A stretch of 28,267 bases of DNA from JBHIET01 sp046760785 (GTDB lineage: Bacteria > Chloroflexota > Anaerolineae > B4-G1). How positions within the stretch are numbered: the first letter of the stretch is position 1; each line of letters starts with the position of its first letter. The notes under the pieces are model-generated. The model searched no databases and was not told where the DNA came from. It saw only the letters and a list, made by a program, of their open reading frames with translations. Shown one piece after another: positions 14,174-21,194 of this stretch. The stretch is taken from positions 1 to 28,267 of the forward strand of contig JBHIET010000044.1 of assembly GCA_046760785.1 (NCBI GenBank). Direction: 5' to 3'. The position numbers and the translations under genes were made by a program.

Positions 14174-15307
14174 ATGAATCGCACGACCACTTTTCAACCG
14201 TTTGACATGGAACGCATGATGTCCAAGTGGGAGAATGTCGTGGAGTACAATCTGTCGGAGAGCGGCGTTCACCCCACTACCGTCCGCGAGCTGGTGGACG
14301 ATCCGGCCGTGGTTGAGGAACTACTGACCACAGAACTGAACTACCCCCAGGCCAACGGTATCATCGAACTGCGGGAGCACATAGCTGCCCTCTACCCCGG
14401 CGCGACCCCCGATAACGTGCTGGTCACCATCGGGTGCGCCGAGGCTAACTTCATCACCATCCAAACCCTTCTTGTGCCGGGGGACGAGATGGCGATGATG
14501 CTGCCCAACTACATGCAAATCTGGGGCATCGCCCGCAACCATGGTGTGGGGCTCAAACCATTTCATCTCAAGGAGGATCGGGGCTGGGCTCCCGACCTGG
14601 ACGAGTTGGACGCTGCCGTCTCAGAGAGCACCAAACTCGTCGCCGTCTGCAACCCGAACAACCCCACGGGCTACATCCTCACTGAGGCGGAGATGGACAG
14701 TATCGCAGCCGCCGCCGCGCGGGTTGGGGCCTGGCTCCTGGCCGACGAGGTGTACAGCGGCGCGGAGCGGCTGACCGATACCCAAACGCCCTCCTTCTGG
14801 GGCCGGTACGACAAGGTACTGGCTATGGGCAGCCTGAGCAAAGCCTACGGCCTGCCGGGGTTGCGGATCGGCTGGGTGGTGGGGCCAGCGGATACCGTGG
14901 ACGAGATCTGGGCTCGCCACGAGTACACGACCATCGGTACCACCATGCTGGCCAACAGGCTGGCGGCTATCGCCCTGTCGCCCCAGGTGCGGCCACGTCT
15001 CATCCAGCGGGCCCGCGACTACATCCGCCGGGGCTTCCCTATCCTCGACGGGTGGCTGGAGAGCCACGAGGGGACCTTTAGCCTGATCCCGCCTAGAGCG
15101 GCGGCCATTGCATTCCCCCGTTATCACCTCGACGTCAACTCGACTGAGCTGGTGGAGCATTTGATCCACGAGAAGAGCGTGTTCATCGTGCCAGGGGATC
15201 ACTTCGGTATGGATCGCTACCTGCGGATCAGTTTTGGCCTGCCGCCCGACTACCTCCGGGCAGGGTTGGACCGCATCCACGAGTTGCTCGTTGAGTTGCA
15301 GAGGTGA
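14174..15307 (+). CDS. PLP-dependent class I/II aminotransferase
   Basis: The protein has 377 residues, fold-type I. Landmarks are YPQANGIIELREHIAALYPG, VTIGCAEANFITIQTLL (phosphate-binding loop), VCNPNNPTGYIL, the aspartate in LLADEVYSG, the PLP lysine in MGSLSKAYGLPGLRIGW, and the C-terminal arginine in DRYLRISFGLP. It resembles the branch including capreomycidine-synthase-like enzymes, from memory only, which act on arginine-derived amino acids by elimination or cyclisation rather than simple transamination. The start at 14174 follows TTGGAGG. It completes the cyclodeaminase/RdhA-like/aminotransferase cluster. Unlike the aminotransferase at 5312-6328 it is complete. The exact reaction is unknown. 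Confidence 0.9.
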   Translation: MNRTTTFQPFDMERMMSKWENVVEYNLSESGVHPTTVRELVDDPAVVEELLTTELNYPQANGIIELREHIAALYPGATPDNVLVTIGCAEANFITIQTLLVPGDEMAMMLPNYMQIWGIARNHGVGLKPFHLKEDRGWAPDLDELDAAVSESTKLVAVCNPNNPTGYILTEAEMDSIAAAAARVGAWLLADEVYSGAERLTDTQTPSFWGRYDKVLAMGSLSKAYGLPGLRIGWVVGPADTVDEIWARHEYTTIGTTMLANRLAAIALSPQVRPRLIQRARDYIRRGFPILDGWLESHEGTFSLIPPRAAAIAFPRYHLDVNSTELVEHLIHEKSVFIVPGDHFGMDRYLRISFGLPPDYLRAGLDRIHELLVELQR

Positions 15308-15329
15308 GCGTTGGGTGAGCATTTCGGGG

Positions 15330-15455
15330 ATGCCAGAGGCCCAGACCCTGCGGAGGCTGGCGAACTCCCGCACAGCGGCTCACGGGAAGGTGATTCGCGC
15401 CCGTATTCTCCTGGCTGCTTATGACCATCCAGCCCGTTTGGCAACCCTCGCCTGA
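15330..15455 (+). pseudogene. Remnant of an IS630-type transposase N-terminus
   Basis: The segment encodes AQTLRRLANSRTAAHGKVIRARILLAA, matching the opening helices of IS630-like transposases (LxRLxxSRTAPxxxxxRARIVLxAA), then degenerates to a stop at 15453-15455. No helix-turn-helix or DDE part follows. It differs clearly from the copy at 1-677. The rest of 15308-15587 shows no gene. Confidence 0.55.
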
Positions 15456-15587
15456 CTCACCAGCTTCGTTCCTACCCTCCATCGCATAAGTGTCATCTTC
15501 CTCCTCGGGCAAACGTCCGGCCCGGTCGGGGCACACACCCTGGCCGGGTCGGCGCTTAATAGGATGGTGACGCCGGGCGGAGGCGTC

Positions 15588-15615
15588 TTGCCAGCGCAAA
15601 AGAGAAGGGTATAAT
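15588..15615 (+). promoter_or_regulatory. Promoter of coaBC
   Basis: TTGCCA (15588-15593), 16-bp spacer, TATAAT (15610-15615). The predicted transcription start, near 15622, falls on the upstream GTG of the long frame. This argues for translation from the ATG at 15664. Confidence 0.8.
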
Positions 15616-15663
15616 CTTACAGTGCAAGGGCTTGCAAGATTGACCCGGAAAGGTGGTGTAGAA

Positions 15664-16905
15664 ATGAACTCCCTGCTCAGAGGCAAACGCATCCTCCTCG
15701 GCGTCACCGGTGGCATCTCCGCCTACAAGGTCTGCACGCTGGCCAGCCACCTGACCCAGGCCGGCGCCCAGGTGGACGTGGTGATGACGGAGGCGGCGAC
15801 TCGCTTCGTCACGCCGCTGACCTTCCAATCCCTCACCAGCCGCCCAGTCTACACCAGCCTGTGGGGCACGCTGGAGGCCGCCGTGGGTGAAGATGGTATC
15901 CTGCCCACCCACATCGTTCACGTGGGCCTGGCCGAGGCCGCCGAACTGATGGTCATCGCCCCGGCCACCGCCAACACGATGGCGAAAATGGTGATAGGCG
16001 CGGCCGACAACCTTCTCACTACCCTGGCCCTGGCTGCCCGCTGCCCGATGCTGCTCGTCCCGGCGATGGACGTGGGGATGTGGGCCCATCCGGCCACCCA
16101 GACCAACGCCGCCACACTGCGGGAGCGGGGTGTGCACTTCGCCGGCCCGGCCCGCGGGCGCATGGCCTCTGGCCTGGAGGGCGAGGGCCGTATGATCGAA
16201 CCCGATGAAATCCTGGGCCACATCCGGCTGGTGCTGGGGCAGGATGGCCCCCTGGCCGGGCGACAGGTCGTCGTTACCGCCGGTCCCACCTGCGAGCCGC
16301 TCGACCCGGTGCGCTTCCTCAGCAACCCCTCCTCCGGGCGGCAGGGTTTCGCGCTGGCGCAGGCCGCGCTGGACCGCGGGGCGACCGTCACGCTCGTCAC
16401 CGGCCCCGCGCGTCTCCCCACCCCCGTCGGCGCAGAGCGCGTGGATGTCACTACCGCGCGGGACATGCACGACGTCGTTATCTCCGTTACTGAGCGGGCT
16501 GATGTGCTGCTGATGGCCGCCGCCGTGGCCGACTACCGCCCGGTCGCGGCCGCCTCGCAGAAGATCAAGAAGGGGAAGGGGGACCTGACCCTGCGCCTGG
16601 CCCGCACGCCGGACATCCTCTCGGCCGTTGCCGCCCGCCGGACCGAGACCGGTTTTCCCCGCGTGGCCGTCGGCTTCGCCGCCGAGAGCGAGGATCTAGT
16701 GGAGAACGCCCGCGCCAAGCTGGCGGCCAAGAACCTGGACCTCATCGTCGCCAACGACGTCACTGCCCCTGACGCGGGCTTTGCCGCGGAGACCAATCGG
16801 GTGGTGCTGATCGGACGGGATGGCAGCGCGGAGCCGTTGCCGCTGATGAGCAAGGCCGCCGTGGCTGAGGTCGTGTTGGAGCGCGTCGTCGGACTGCTGG
16901 CGTAG
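15664..16905 (+). CDS. coaBC: Bifunctional phosphopantothenoylcysteine decarboxylase / phosphopantothenate-cysteine ligase
   Basis: The protein has 413 residues. It condenses 4'-phosphopantothenate with cysteine and decarboxylates the product, two steps of coenzyme A synthesis. The N-terminal flavoprotein (CoaC, about 1-190) has GVTGGISAYKV, VHVGLAEAAELMVIAPATANTMAKM and PAMDVGMW, where the usual asparagine of PxMNxxMW is aspartate. The CoaB part (about 195-413) has VVVTAGPTCEPLDPVRFLSNPSSGRQGFALAQ, MAAAVADYRP, KIKKGKG and VGFAAESEDL. The start ATG at 15664 was chosen because the promoter's -10 is at 15610-15615 and AAAGGTGG lies before it. It appears to be a single-gene unit; after the stop come only decayed genes on the other strand. 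Confidence 0.95.
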   Translation: MNSLLRGKRILLGVTGGISAYKVCTLASHLTQAGAQVDVVMTEAATRFVTPLTFQSLTSRPVYTSLWGTLEAAVGEDGILPTHIVHVGLAEAAELMVIAPATANTMAKMVIGAADNLLTTLALAARCPMLLVPAMDVGMWAHPATQTNAATLRERGVHFAGPARGRMASGLEGEGRMIEPDEILGHIRLVLGQDGPLAGRQVVVTAGPTCEPLDPVRFLSNPSSGRQGFALAQAALDRGATVTLVTGPARLPTPVGAERVDVTTARDMHDVVISVTERADVLLMAAAVADYRPVAAASQKIKKGKGDLTLRLARTPDILSAVAARRTETGFPRVAVGFAAESEDLVENARAKLAAKNLDLIVANDVTAPDAGFAAETNRVVLIGRDGSAEPLPLMSKAAVAEVVLERVVGLLA

Positions 16906-16907
16906 CA

Positions 16908-17070
16908 TCACACCAGCCGCCCATCCTTCAGCCGCATCATCCGCTCCGCCTCGCGGGCGATGACCGCGTTGCGCATCGCCAGTGCTACCGTGACCCCTCG
17001 TTCAAGCGCCGCAGGAGGGCCACGATCTCTGCCCCTGTCCAGCGGGCACCTAACGGTTGGTCAGCAATTC
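16908..17070 (-). pseudogene. Decayed C-terminal fragment of an ABC-transporter ATPase
   Basis: On the minus strand the sequence reads ADQPLGARWTGAEIVALLRRLNE, which is the Walker B/D-loop region of LolD/MacB-like ATPases (ADEPTGALDSxTGxEIVxLL) with the Walker B glutamate changed to Q and the T to L. A one-base shift near 17000 leads to VTVALAMRNAVIAREAERMMRLKDGRLV and a stop at 16910-16908, the normal end of such ATPases. The Walker A half is not found upstream. No intact function is possible. Confidence 0.6.
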
Positions 17071-17173
17071 TCCGGGAGCCACCGATGCATACAGCGACTG
17101 TCTGCCACAGATAGGAGCATCCCGATTGAGATTATGACTACGAGCGGCAGTATGAGTCGGGATCGCTGCTCGT

Positions 17174-17495
17174 TCATTCGGACTGGGGCGGCCGCGACGC
17201 TGTCCGGTATCGCTGGATTGCCCGCACTCCATCGTAGCCCAGAATGAGAGCACAGATAAGCAGGATCACGCTCAGACCTGCAGCGACAATATTGCCGACA
17301 ATCGCGCCCACGGTCGCACCCGCGATAAGCGCGAGGGATCTGCTGGTGGTGAGGATCAGTGCAGCAATCGCGGTCAGGTACATGAATGCAAAGGGGAGAA
17401 GCGTCCAGGCCGACGGTTTACACTCGCGGATCAGCCAGAAGAATGACGATACCCATAAGCATCAAGATCAAAACATCGGTCTTCGTTTCGCTCAT
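17174..17495 (-). pseudogene. Small multi-helix membrane protein with a frameshift
   Basis: A promoter and a good ribosome site (GGAGGG) precede ATG 17495, which begins MSETKTDVLILMLMGIVI, a membrane helix. That frame stops at 17420-17418. In the neighbouring frame FFWLIRECKPSAWTLLPFAFMYLT continues without a break into AIAALILTTSRSLALIAGATVGAIVG and LSVILLICALILGYDGVRAI, ending at 17174. Joined near 17440 they give about 108 residues with three or four membrane segments. Either the gene has a real single-base shift or the sequence has an indel error. A shorter intact reading from ATG 17383 (69 residues) would lack the first helix. The function is unknown. Confidence 0.55.
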
Positions 17496-17517
17496 AAGAG
17501 CCCTCCGTTCGCCTAAT

Positions 17518-17547
17518 ATTATACATCTCCCCCCCAGATCTTGTTAA
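17518..17547 (-). promoter_or_regulatory. Promoter of the small membrane protein gene
   Basis: Minus strand: TTAACA (17547-17542), 18-bp spacer containing a run of seven G, TATAAT (17523-17518). The expected start of transcription is near 17511, followed by GGAGGG and the ATG at 17495. Confidence 0.6.
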
Positions 17548-17603
17548 GGCTTCGCGGAATTTTAAGGTTTGCTTCCTACCAGAGGCCTACTTTCCACACG
17601 CCC

Positions 17604-17631
17604 TTGCCTTCTGCTCCAGGTGCGCTATACT
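17604..17631 (+). promoter_or_regulatory. Promoter of the TPR lipoprotein gene
   Basis: TTGCCT (17604-17609), 16-bp spacer, TATACT (17626-17631). The leader of about 25 bases consists mostly of AACC-type repeats (17642-17662) and has no Shine-Dalgarno sequence. Confidence 0.65.
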
Positions 17632-17663
17632 TATATTGTCTAACCAACCAACTAACCAACCAA

Positions 17664-18656
17664 ATGCGTCTATCGCCTTTTCCCTGTCTCCTGCTACTGT
17701 TGCTGACCGCCTGCGCTTCCTCAACCACCACGCCGGAGCGGCTCCCCACCCGCGCCGCCACCCCTATCCCCGTTTCTTCCCCCATCGCCGCACAAGCCTA
17801 CTACGAGGAGGGATTGGCCCGCCAGGAGAGGGGCGACGCCGAGGGCGCGCTGCAATCCTTCACCTGGGCCATCCAACAAGCGCCCGATTTCGCGCCAGCC
17901 TACGTCGCGCGCTCCACCGTCTACATGGCGCAGGGGGAACTCCGCCTGGCGCTGGCCGACGCCGACAGTGCGCTGGAGGCCGACCCGAGCAGCGCCGCTG
18001 CCCACGCACTGCGCGGCGAGACGCTGCGCTTGCTGGGCCGCCCCCGCTCGGCGCTGGAGGCCTTCGACCAGGCCCTGGCCCTGGACCCTGACCTGGGACT
18101 GGAGACCTTCCGCTCCCGTTGGCTGGCTGCCCGCATGGCCAGTGAAGATGATAGAGATGGAGCCAGCCGCCTGCTGGCCCTGAGCAGAGAGTACGCCGAT
18201 GCCCATCCCGACGACCCCCTGCGCCATTATTACCGTGGCTGGGCCTTGACCGAACTTGGCACACTCCGCGTCGCCATCAGAACCCTGGTCGAGGGGATTG
18301 AGGCCACCCCCGACCCGCCTGCCCTGCTTTGGTTTGCGCTGGGCCACGCCTACGCTGCGAACTTCTCCTGGCAGGAGGCGGTCACCTCTTTCGAGGCCGT
18401 TCGCGTGTTGGTGCAGGCCGGCGACACCAGCCTGACCGTCCACTCCGACCGGCCTGTCGCTGACCTCTTCGGCGCGCTCGGACGAGCTTACCTGGGAGCC
18501 GGGCGCTGCGTGGACGCCGAGGTGATGCTGGAGTACGCCATTGACGTCGGCGCTCCGGCCTCGGAGTTTGGCACTGTGTTGCGGCAGGCGCGCCTCTGCC
18601 AGACCCCCACCCCAACCTGGACGCCCTGGCCTACGGTGACCCGACCTTCGTGGTAG
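17664..18656 (+). CDS. TPR-repeat lipoprotein
   Basis: The protein has 330 residues. It begins with a lipoprotein signal: MRLSPFPCLLLLLLTAC with the lipobox LTAC ending at C17, then a Ser/Thr/Pro-rich linker to about residue 40. TPR helices follow: AYYEEGLARQERGDAEGALQ, FAPAYVARSTVYMAQGELRLAL, SAAAHALRGETLRLLGRPRSAL, a middle pair around HYYRGWALTELGTLRVAI, and later FGALGRAYLGAGRCVDAEVML. It is probably anchored outside the cell membrane and mediates protein contacts. The ATG at 17664 was preferred to 17541 because the promoter lies at 17604-17631 and the signal peptide begins here. The threonyl-tRNA editing gene follows 10 bp later and may be cotranscribed. The specific role is unknown. Confidence 0.85.
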   Translation: MRLSPFPCLLLLLLTACASSTTTPERLPTRAATPIPVSSPIAAQAYYEEGLARQERGDAEGALQSFTWAIQQAPDFAPAYVARSTVYMAQGELRLALADADSALEADPSSAAAHALRGETLRLLGRPRSALEAFDQALALDPDLGLETFRSRWLAARMASEDDRDGASRLLALSREYADAHPDDPLRHYYRGWALTELGTLRVAIRTLVEGIEATPDPPALLWFALGHAYAANFSWQEAVTSFEAVRVLVQAGDTSLTVHSDRPVADLFGALGRAYLGAGRCVDAEVMLEYAIDVGAPASEFGTVLRQARLCQTPTPTWTPWPTVTRPSW

Positions 18657-18666
18657 GAGGTGCCAC

Positions 18667-19077
18667 GTGAAACTGTTGATGTTTGCCGCGCGCCATTTCC
18701 GCTGGTGCCCCTTCGAACGCACACTGCCGGATGTGCCCGACGCTGGCGGTGAGGCCGAAGTGCACGATGCCGCCGTCATCTTCGTCCACATCGAAGCGGA
18801 GGACGAAGCCCGCCGCTCCAAAGTGCTTACCAAGACCCTCAAGAACGTCAAATGGCTGGCGGGCAAGCGCGGGCTGCGGCGAGTCGTCTTCCACTCCTTC
18901 ACCCACCTGGGCGGGGAGACCTCCAACCCGGCCCTGGCCCTGTCGCTACTGGAGGAGATGGCGGAACGGCTTCGGCGGGTAGGTTACCAGGTCTGGCTCA
19001 CCCCCTTCGGCTGGGTCTGTGAGTGGGACTTGAGTGTCTACGGCGAAAGCCTGGCCAAGGTATTCAAATCGCTGTAG
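18667..19077 (+). CDS. Free-standing archaeal-type threonyl-tRNA synthetase editing domain
   Basis: The protein has 136 residues, the size of the N-terminal editing domain of archaeal ThrRS (D-aminoacyl-tRNA deacylase-like fold). It aligns by eye along its length: MKLLMFAARHFRW, AAVIFVHIEAEDE, RRVVFHSFTHLGGETSNPA (counterpart of VFVYPFAHLSS) and YQVWLTPFGWVCEWDLSVYG (counterpart of APFGYYKAFKISCKG). The family removes serine mischarged onto tRNA-Thr, or D-amino acids. Here the lysine of PFGYYKxF is cysteine, and the glutamate of HPLAEL is lysine. These positions are used for catalysis in the archaeal protein, so activity may be altered. The GTG start has AGGAGG 7 bases upstream. It lies 10 bp after the lipoprotein gene. 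Confidence 0.8.
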   Translation: MKLLMFAARHFRWCPFERTLPDVPDAGGEAEVHDAAVIFVHIEAEDEARRSKVLTKTLKNVKWLAGKRGLRRVVFHSFTHLGGETSNPALALSLLEEMAERLRRVGYQVWLTPFGWVCEWDLSVYGESLAKVFKSL

Positions 19078-19093
19078 CGGCTTCTTGATTCTC

Positions 19094-19121
19094 TTGACCC
19101 CGCTCTCACTTGTGCTATACT
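19094..19121 (+). promoter_or_regulatory. Promoter of the Trm112-like operon
   Basis: TTGACC (19094-19099), 16-bp spacer, TATACT (19116-19121). A leader of about 190 bases follows before the ATG at 19318; within it AACGCAGATAATACTGATCC and AATCTGCGTCCACG resemble each other's complement and could fold. No known riboswitch was recognised. Confidence 0.6.
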
Positions 19122-19317
19122 AACTACGCAAGACCAATGGAAGCTGATTGACTGACAAAACTTTGGCGTTTCTTACCAGCTCACTCTGAGAGCAGGTAAT
19201 AGAACGCAGATAATACTGATCCACGCTGATTTTTCCGTTTTATGTGCGAGAATCTGCGTCCACGTAAGATTTGTCAGCCAATCTCAGCCAACGGAAATCT
19301 AAGGAGGCGAACACTCA

Positions 19318-19563
19318 ATGGTAAGCGAAGACCTGCTGGAGATCCTGCGTTGTCCCTATTGCGTCAGTGGCGACACCCGCAAGCCCGGCCCCGACCCGGG
19401 TCAACTGGAACTGATCCACGACTGCTGGCTCGTGTGCCAGGAGCCCGATTGCGGCCGCAAGTACCCCATCCGCGACGACATCCCGGTGATGCTCATCGAG
19501 GAAGGGGATAAGTGGATCGAGGTGGCCGTCGAGAATCTGCCGGTTCCGCCACCGTCCGAGTAG
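19318..19563 (+). CDS. Trm112-like zinc-binding protein
   Basis: The protein has 81 residues. It starts MVSEDLLEILRCPYC, the usual opening of Trm112/UPF0434 proteins, with one cysteine pair in RCPYC and a second in LVCQEPDCGRKYPIRDDIPVMLIEE. This is a zinc-ribbon-like fold that in eukaryotes and archaea activates methyltransferases. In bacteria its role is less clear and it often sits near cell-envelope genes. The start at 19318 has AAGGAGG upstream. It is the first of four overlapping or nearly touching genes (membrane protein 4 bp later, GIY-YIG and HEAT proteins with overlaps). Confidence 0.85.
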   Translation: MVSEDLLEILRCPYCVSGDTRKPGPDPGQLELIHDCWLVCQEPDCGRKYPIRDDIPVMLIEEGDKWIEVAVENLPVPPPSE

Positions 19564-19567
19564 CGCG

Positions 19568-19798
19568 ATGTTCCAGTGGCAGGTGATTCTGCTGGCAGCA
19601 CTGGCCGTACTGCTGCTGCTGGCTGGACTGTTGATCCTGATCTTGCCCGACCCCTACGAGGGCCAGGTGCTCTATCGCTTCGATGAGGGACACTCCATCC
19701 GCGCCTTCGATGCCCTGGGAATGGTGCTGCTGGCGCTGGGATGCGGCGTGGCCTGGAGCGCCGGTGCCCTGTGGCAGCGAAAAATGTATGCTTCCTGA
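19568..19798 (+). CDS. Small two-helix membrane protein
   Basis: The protein has 76 residues with two clear membrane helices: QVILLAALAVLLLLAGLLILIL (about 5-26) and ALGMVLLALGCGVAWSAGALW (about 49-69). The polar loop YEGQVLYRFDEGHSIRAFD lies between. I do not recognise a family. The gene starts 4 bp after the Trm112-like stop and its last 11 bases overlap the start of the GIY-YIG gene, so it is translated in the same operon. Both ends are probably on the same side of the membrane. Its role is unknown. Confidence 0.7.
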   Translation: MFQWQVILLAALAVLLLLAGLLILILPDPYEGQVLYRFDEGHSIRAFDALGMVLLALGCGVAWSAGALWQRKMYAS

Positions 19799-20228
19799 TC
19801 AGCCTGGGACTTATGCGTTGATTCTGAGGCTGCCGCGTCCCACGACCGTTGGCGTCGGGCGATTGGGCCGCTTCCAATTCCCAGCCGGCTGGTATGCCTA
19901 CGCTGGCAGCGCCCGTGGGCCAGGCGGACTGGCTGCTCGCATTTCCCGGCACCTGCGTTCATCCAAACTTCTGCACTGGCACATAGACTACCTGCGGGCT
20001 TACGCCCACCCCGTCGCAGCCTGGTACGCGGTCGGGACCCAGAAACGGGAGTGCGCCTGGGCCCAGGCACTGTCCGGGCTCCCCGGCGCTTCTATTTCCA
20101 TGCCCCGCTTTGGCGCTTCCGATTGCCGCTGCCCGACCCACCTGGTCTACTTCGCCACGCCGCCGGACGTGGAGGCCTTCGCTCGTACCGTTGGCGAGCC
20201 TACGTCGGAGGATACGTTGCATGTCTGA
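19788..20228 (+). CDS. DUF123-type GIY-YIG protein
   Basis: The protein has 146 residues and matches the DUF123 branch of the GIY-YIG fold along its length: PGTYALILRL at the start, VGRLGRFQFPAGWYAYAGSARGPGGLAARISRHL (about 20-53), LHWHIDYLRAYA, RECAWAQAL, FGASDCRCPTHLVYF. Some archaeal relatives are fused to endonuclease III-type proteins; free-standing members have no firm function, though a nuclease role is likely from the fold. The ATG at 19788 was chosen because the conserved block begins at residue 5 and the frame upstream only overlaps the membrane protein. Its last 8 bases overlap the HEAT-repeat gene. Confidence 0.85.
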   Translation: MLPDQPGTYALILRLPRPTTVGVGRLGRFQFPAGWYAYAGSARGPGGLAARISRHLRSSKLLHWHIDYLRAYAHPVAAWYAVGTQKRECAWAQALSGLPGASISMPRFGASDCRCPTHLVYFATPPDVEAFARTVGEPTSEDTLHV

Positions 20229-20799
20229 CGCGCTCCAATCGTTTCTGGGCGCCGTCGCCGCCGGTGACGACGCCCGCACTGAGGAAGCCGCCCTGGCCCT
20301 GGGCCACGAGAGCGATGCAGTCTTGCCTCCGTTACGCGACCTGCTGACCGACGCCGATCCTGACCGCCGCTGGTGGGCGGCCCGCGGGCTGGCCGCCGTC
20401 GGCACCCAGGCCGCGCGACGTTTGCTCATCACTGCCCTGGACGACCCCGACCCTTACGTGCGTGCCTGTGCCGTGCAGGGACTGGGAGAACTGCACGCCG
20501 GGGAAGCTGTAAATGGTCTGGTGCGTTGCCTGGCTGACTCCAGCCCACTCGTCTCCCGCATCGCCGCCGATAGCCTGGCCCGCATCGGCTCCCCTGCCGT
20601 CCCGGCTCTCATCGCCGCGCTGCAGGAAGGGGAGGTGCTGGCCCGGGCGGGTGCAGCCCGCGCCCTGAGCATCATTCAGCCGGAAGAAGCTGTCCCCGCC
20701 CTCTGCGCTGCCCTCGACGACCCCAGCGCCATCGTCACCTACTACGCGGAGGAGGCGTTGGAACGAATGGGGGTGGGGTTGGTGCTCTTCCAACCTTGA
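20221..20799 (+). CDS. HEAT-repeat protein (PBS lyase-type)
   Basis: The protein has 192 residues built almost entirely of HEAT-like repeats of about 31 residues. Examples are DPDRRWWAARGLAAVGTQAAR, DPDPYVRACAVQGLGELHAGEA, SPLVSRIAADSLARIGSPAV, EVLARAGAARALSIIQPEEAV and DPSAIVTYYAEEALERMGVG. Such superhelical proteins bind partners; the phycobilisome-lyase name of the family need not apply. The start at 20221 overlaps the GIY-YIG stop by 8 bases. It is the last gene of the Trm112-like operon, with 59 bp before the next gene. No catalytic residues or signal peptide are seen. Confidence 0.85.
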   Translation: MSDALQSFLGAVAAGDDARTEEAALALGHESDAVLPPLRDLLTDADPDRRWWAARGLAAVGTQAARRLLITALDDPDPYVRACAVQGLGELHAGEAVNGLVRCLADSSPLVSRIAADSLARIGSPAVPALIAALQEGEVLARAGAARALSIIQPEEAVPALCAALDDPSAIVTYYAEEALERMGVGLVLFQP

Positions 20800-20858
20800 T
20801 GTGGCGTTCGCATTTGACACAGGGCCTCATATATACTATCCTCTGAATGGGGGGTAAG

Positions 20859-21194
20859 ATGGTACATCACGGAGATGCGCGGCGGATGATTGAACAAATC
20901 GTGAATCGCATTGTTGAGCAATACCGGCCTGAGAAAATCATCCTGTTCGGTTCTTACGCCTACGGGACGCCAGACGCCGGGAGCGATGTGGATTTGTTGA
21001 TCGTTAAAGAGACCGACGAACGGCCCATTGATCGGCGCGTGACCGTACGGCGGATTGCCTACGCACCACGTCGTGGCTTACCTTTCTCACCGTTGGTGAT
21101 CACCCCACAGGAGTTAGACCGGCGGATCGAACTAGGCGACCCCTTCTATCACGAGATCATTGCCCGGGGTGAGGTGTTGTATGCCCGTTCCTGA
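20859..21194 (+). CDS. MNT-type minimal nucleotidyltransferase
   Basis: The protein has 111 residues. The polymerase-beta-like motif GS-x10-DxD is complete (FGSYAYGTPDAGSDVDLLIV, about 33-52). This belongs to the small nucleotidyltransferases paired with HEPN proteins; in studied toxin-antitoxin pairs the MNT protein blocks the HEPN toxin, in some cases by AMPylating it. Two ATGs are possible: 20847, and 20859, which has GGGGGGT just upstream; the second was chosen. The HEPN gene starts inside its last 14 bases, so the two are translationally coupled. An A/T-rich stretch with TTGACA upstream (20813-20840) may hold a promoter, but its spacing is not standard. Confidence 0.85.
   Translation: MVHHGDARRMIEQIVNRIVEQYRPEKIILFGSYAYGTPDAGSDVDLLIVKETDERPIDRRVTVRRIAYAPRRGLPFSPLVITPQELDRRIELGDPFYHEIIARGEVLYARS

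Noticed and set aside
15622..15663. GTG start at 15622 for coaBC
   Set aside because: The predicted transcript starts at about this base, leaving no leader; the ATG at 15664 has a ribosome site and begins the conserved domain.
20813..20840. TTGACA followed by TATACT before the MNT gene as a promoter
   Set aside because: The spacing is only 12-14 bp, too short for a normal sigma-70 promoter; not listed as a feature.
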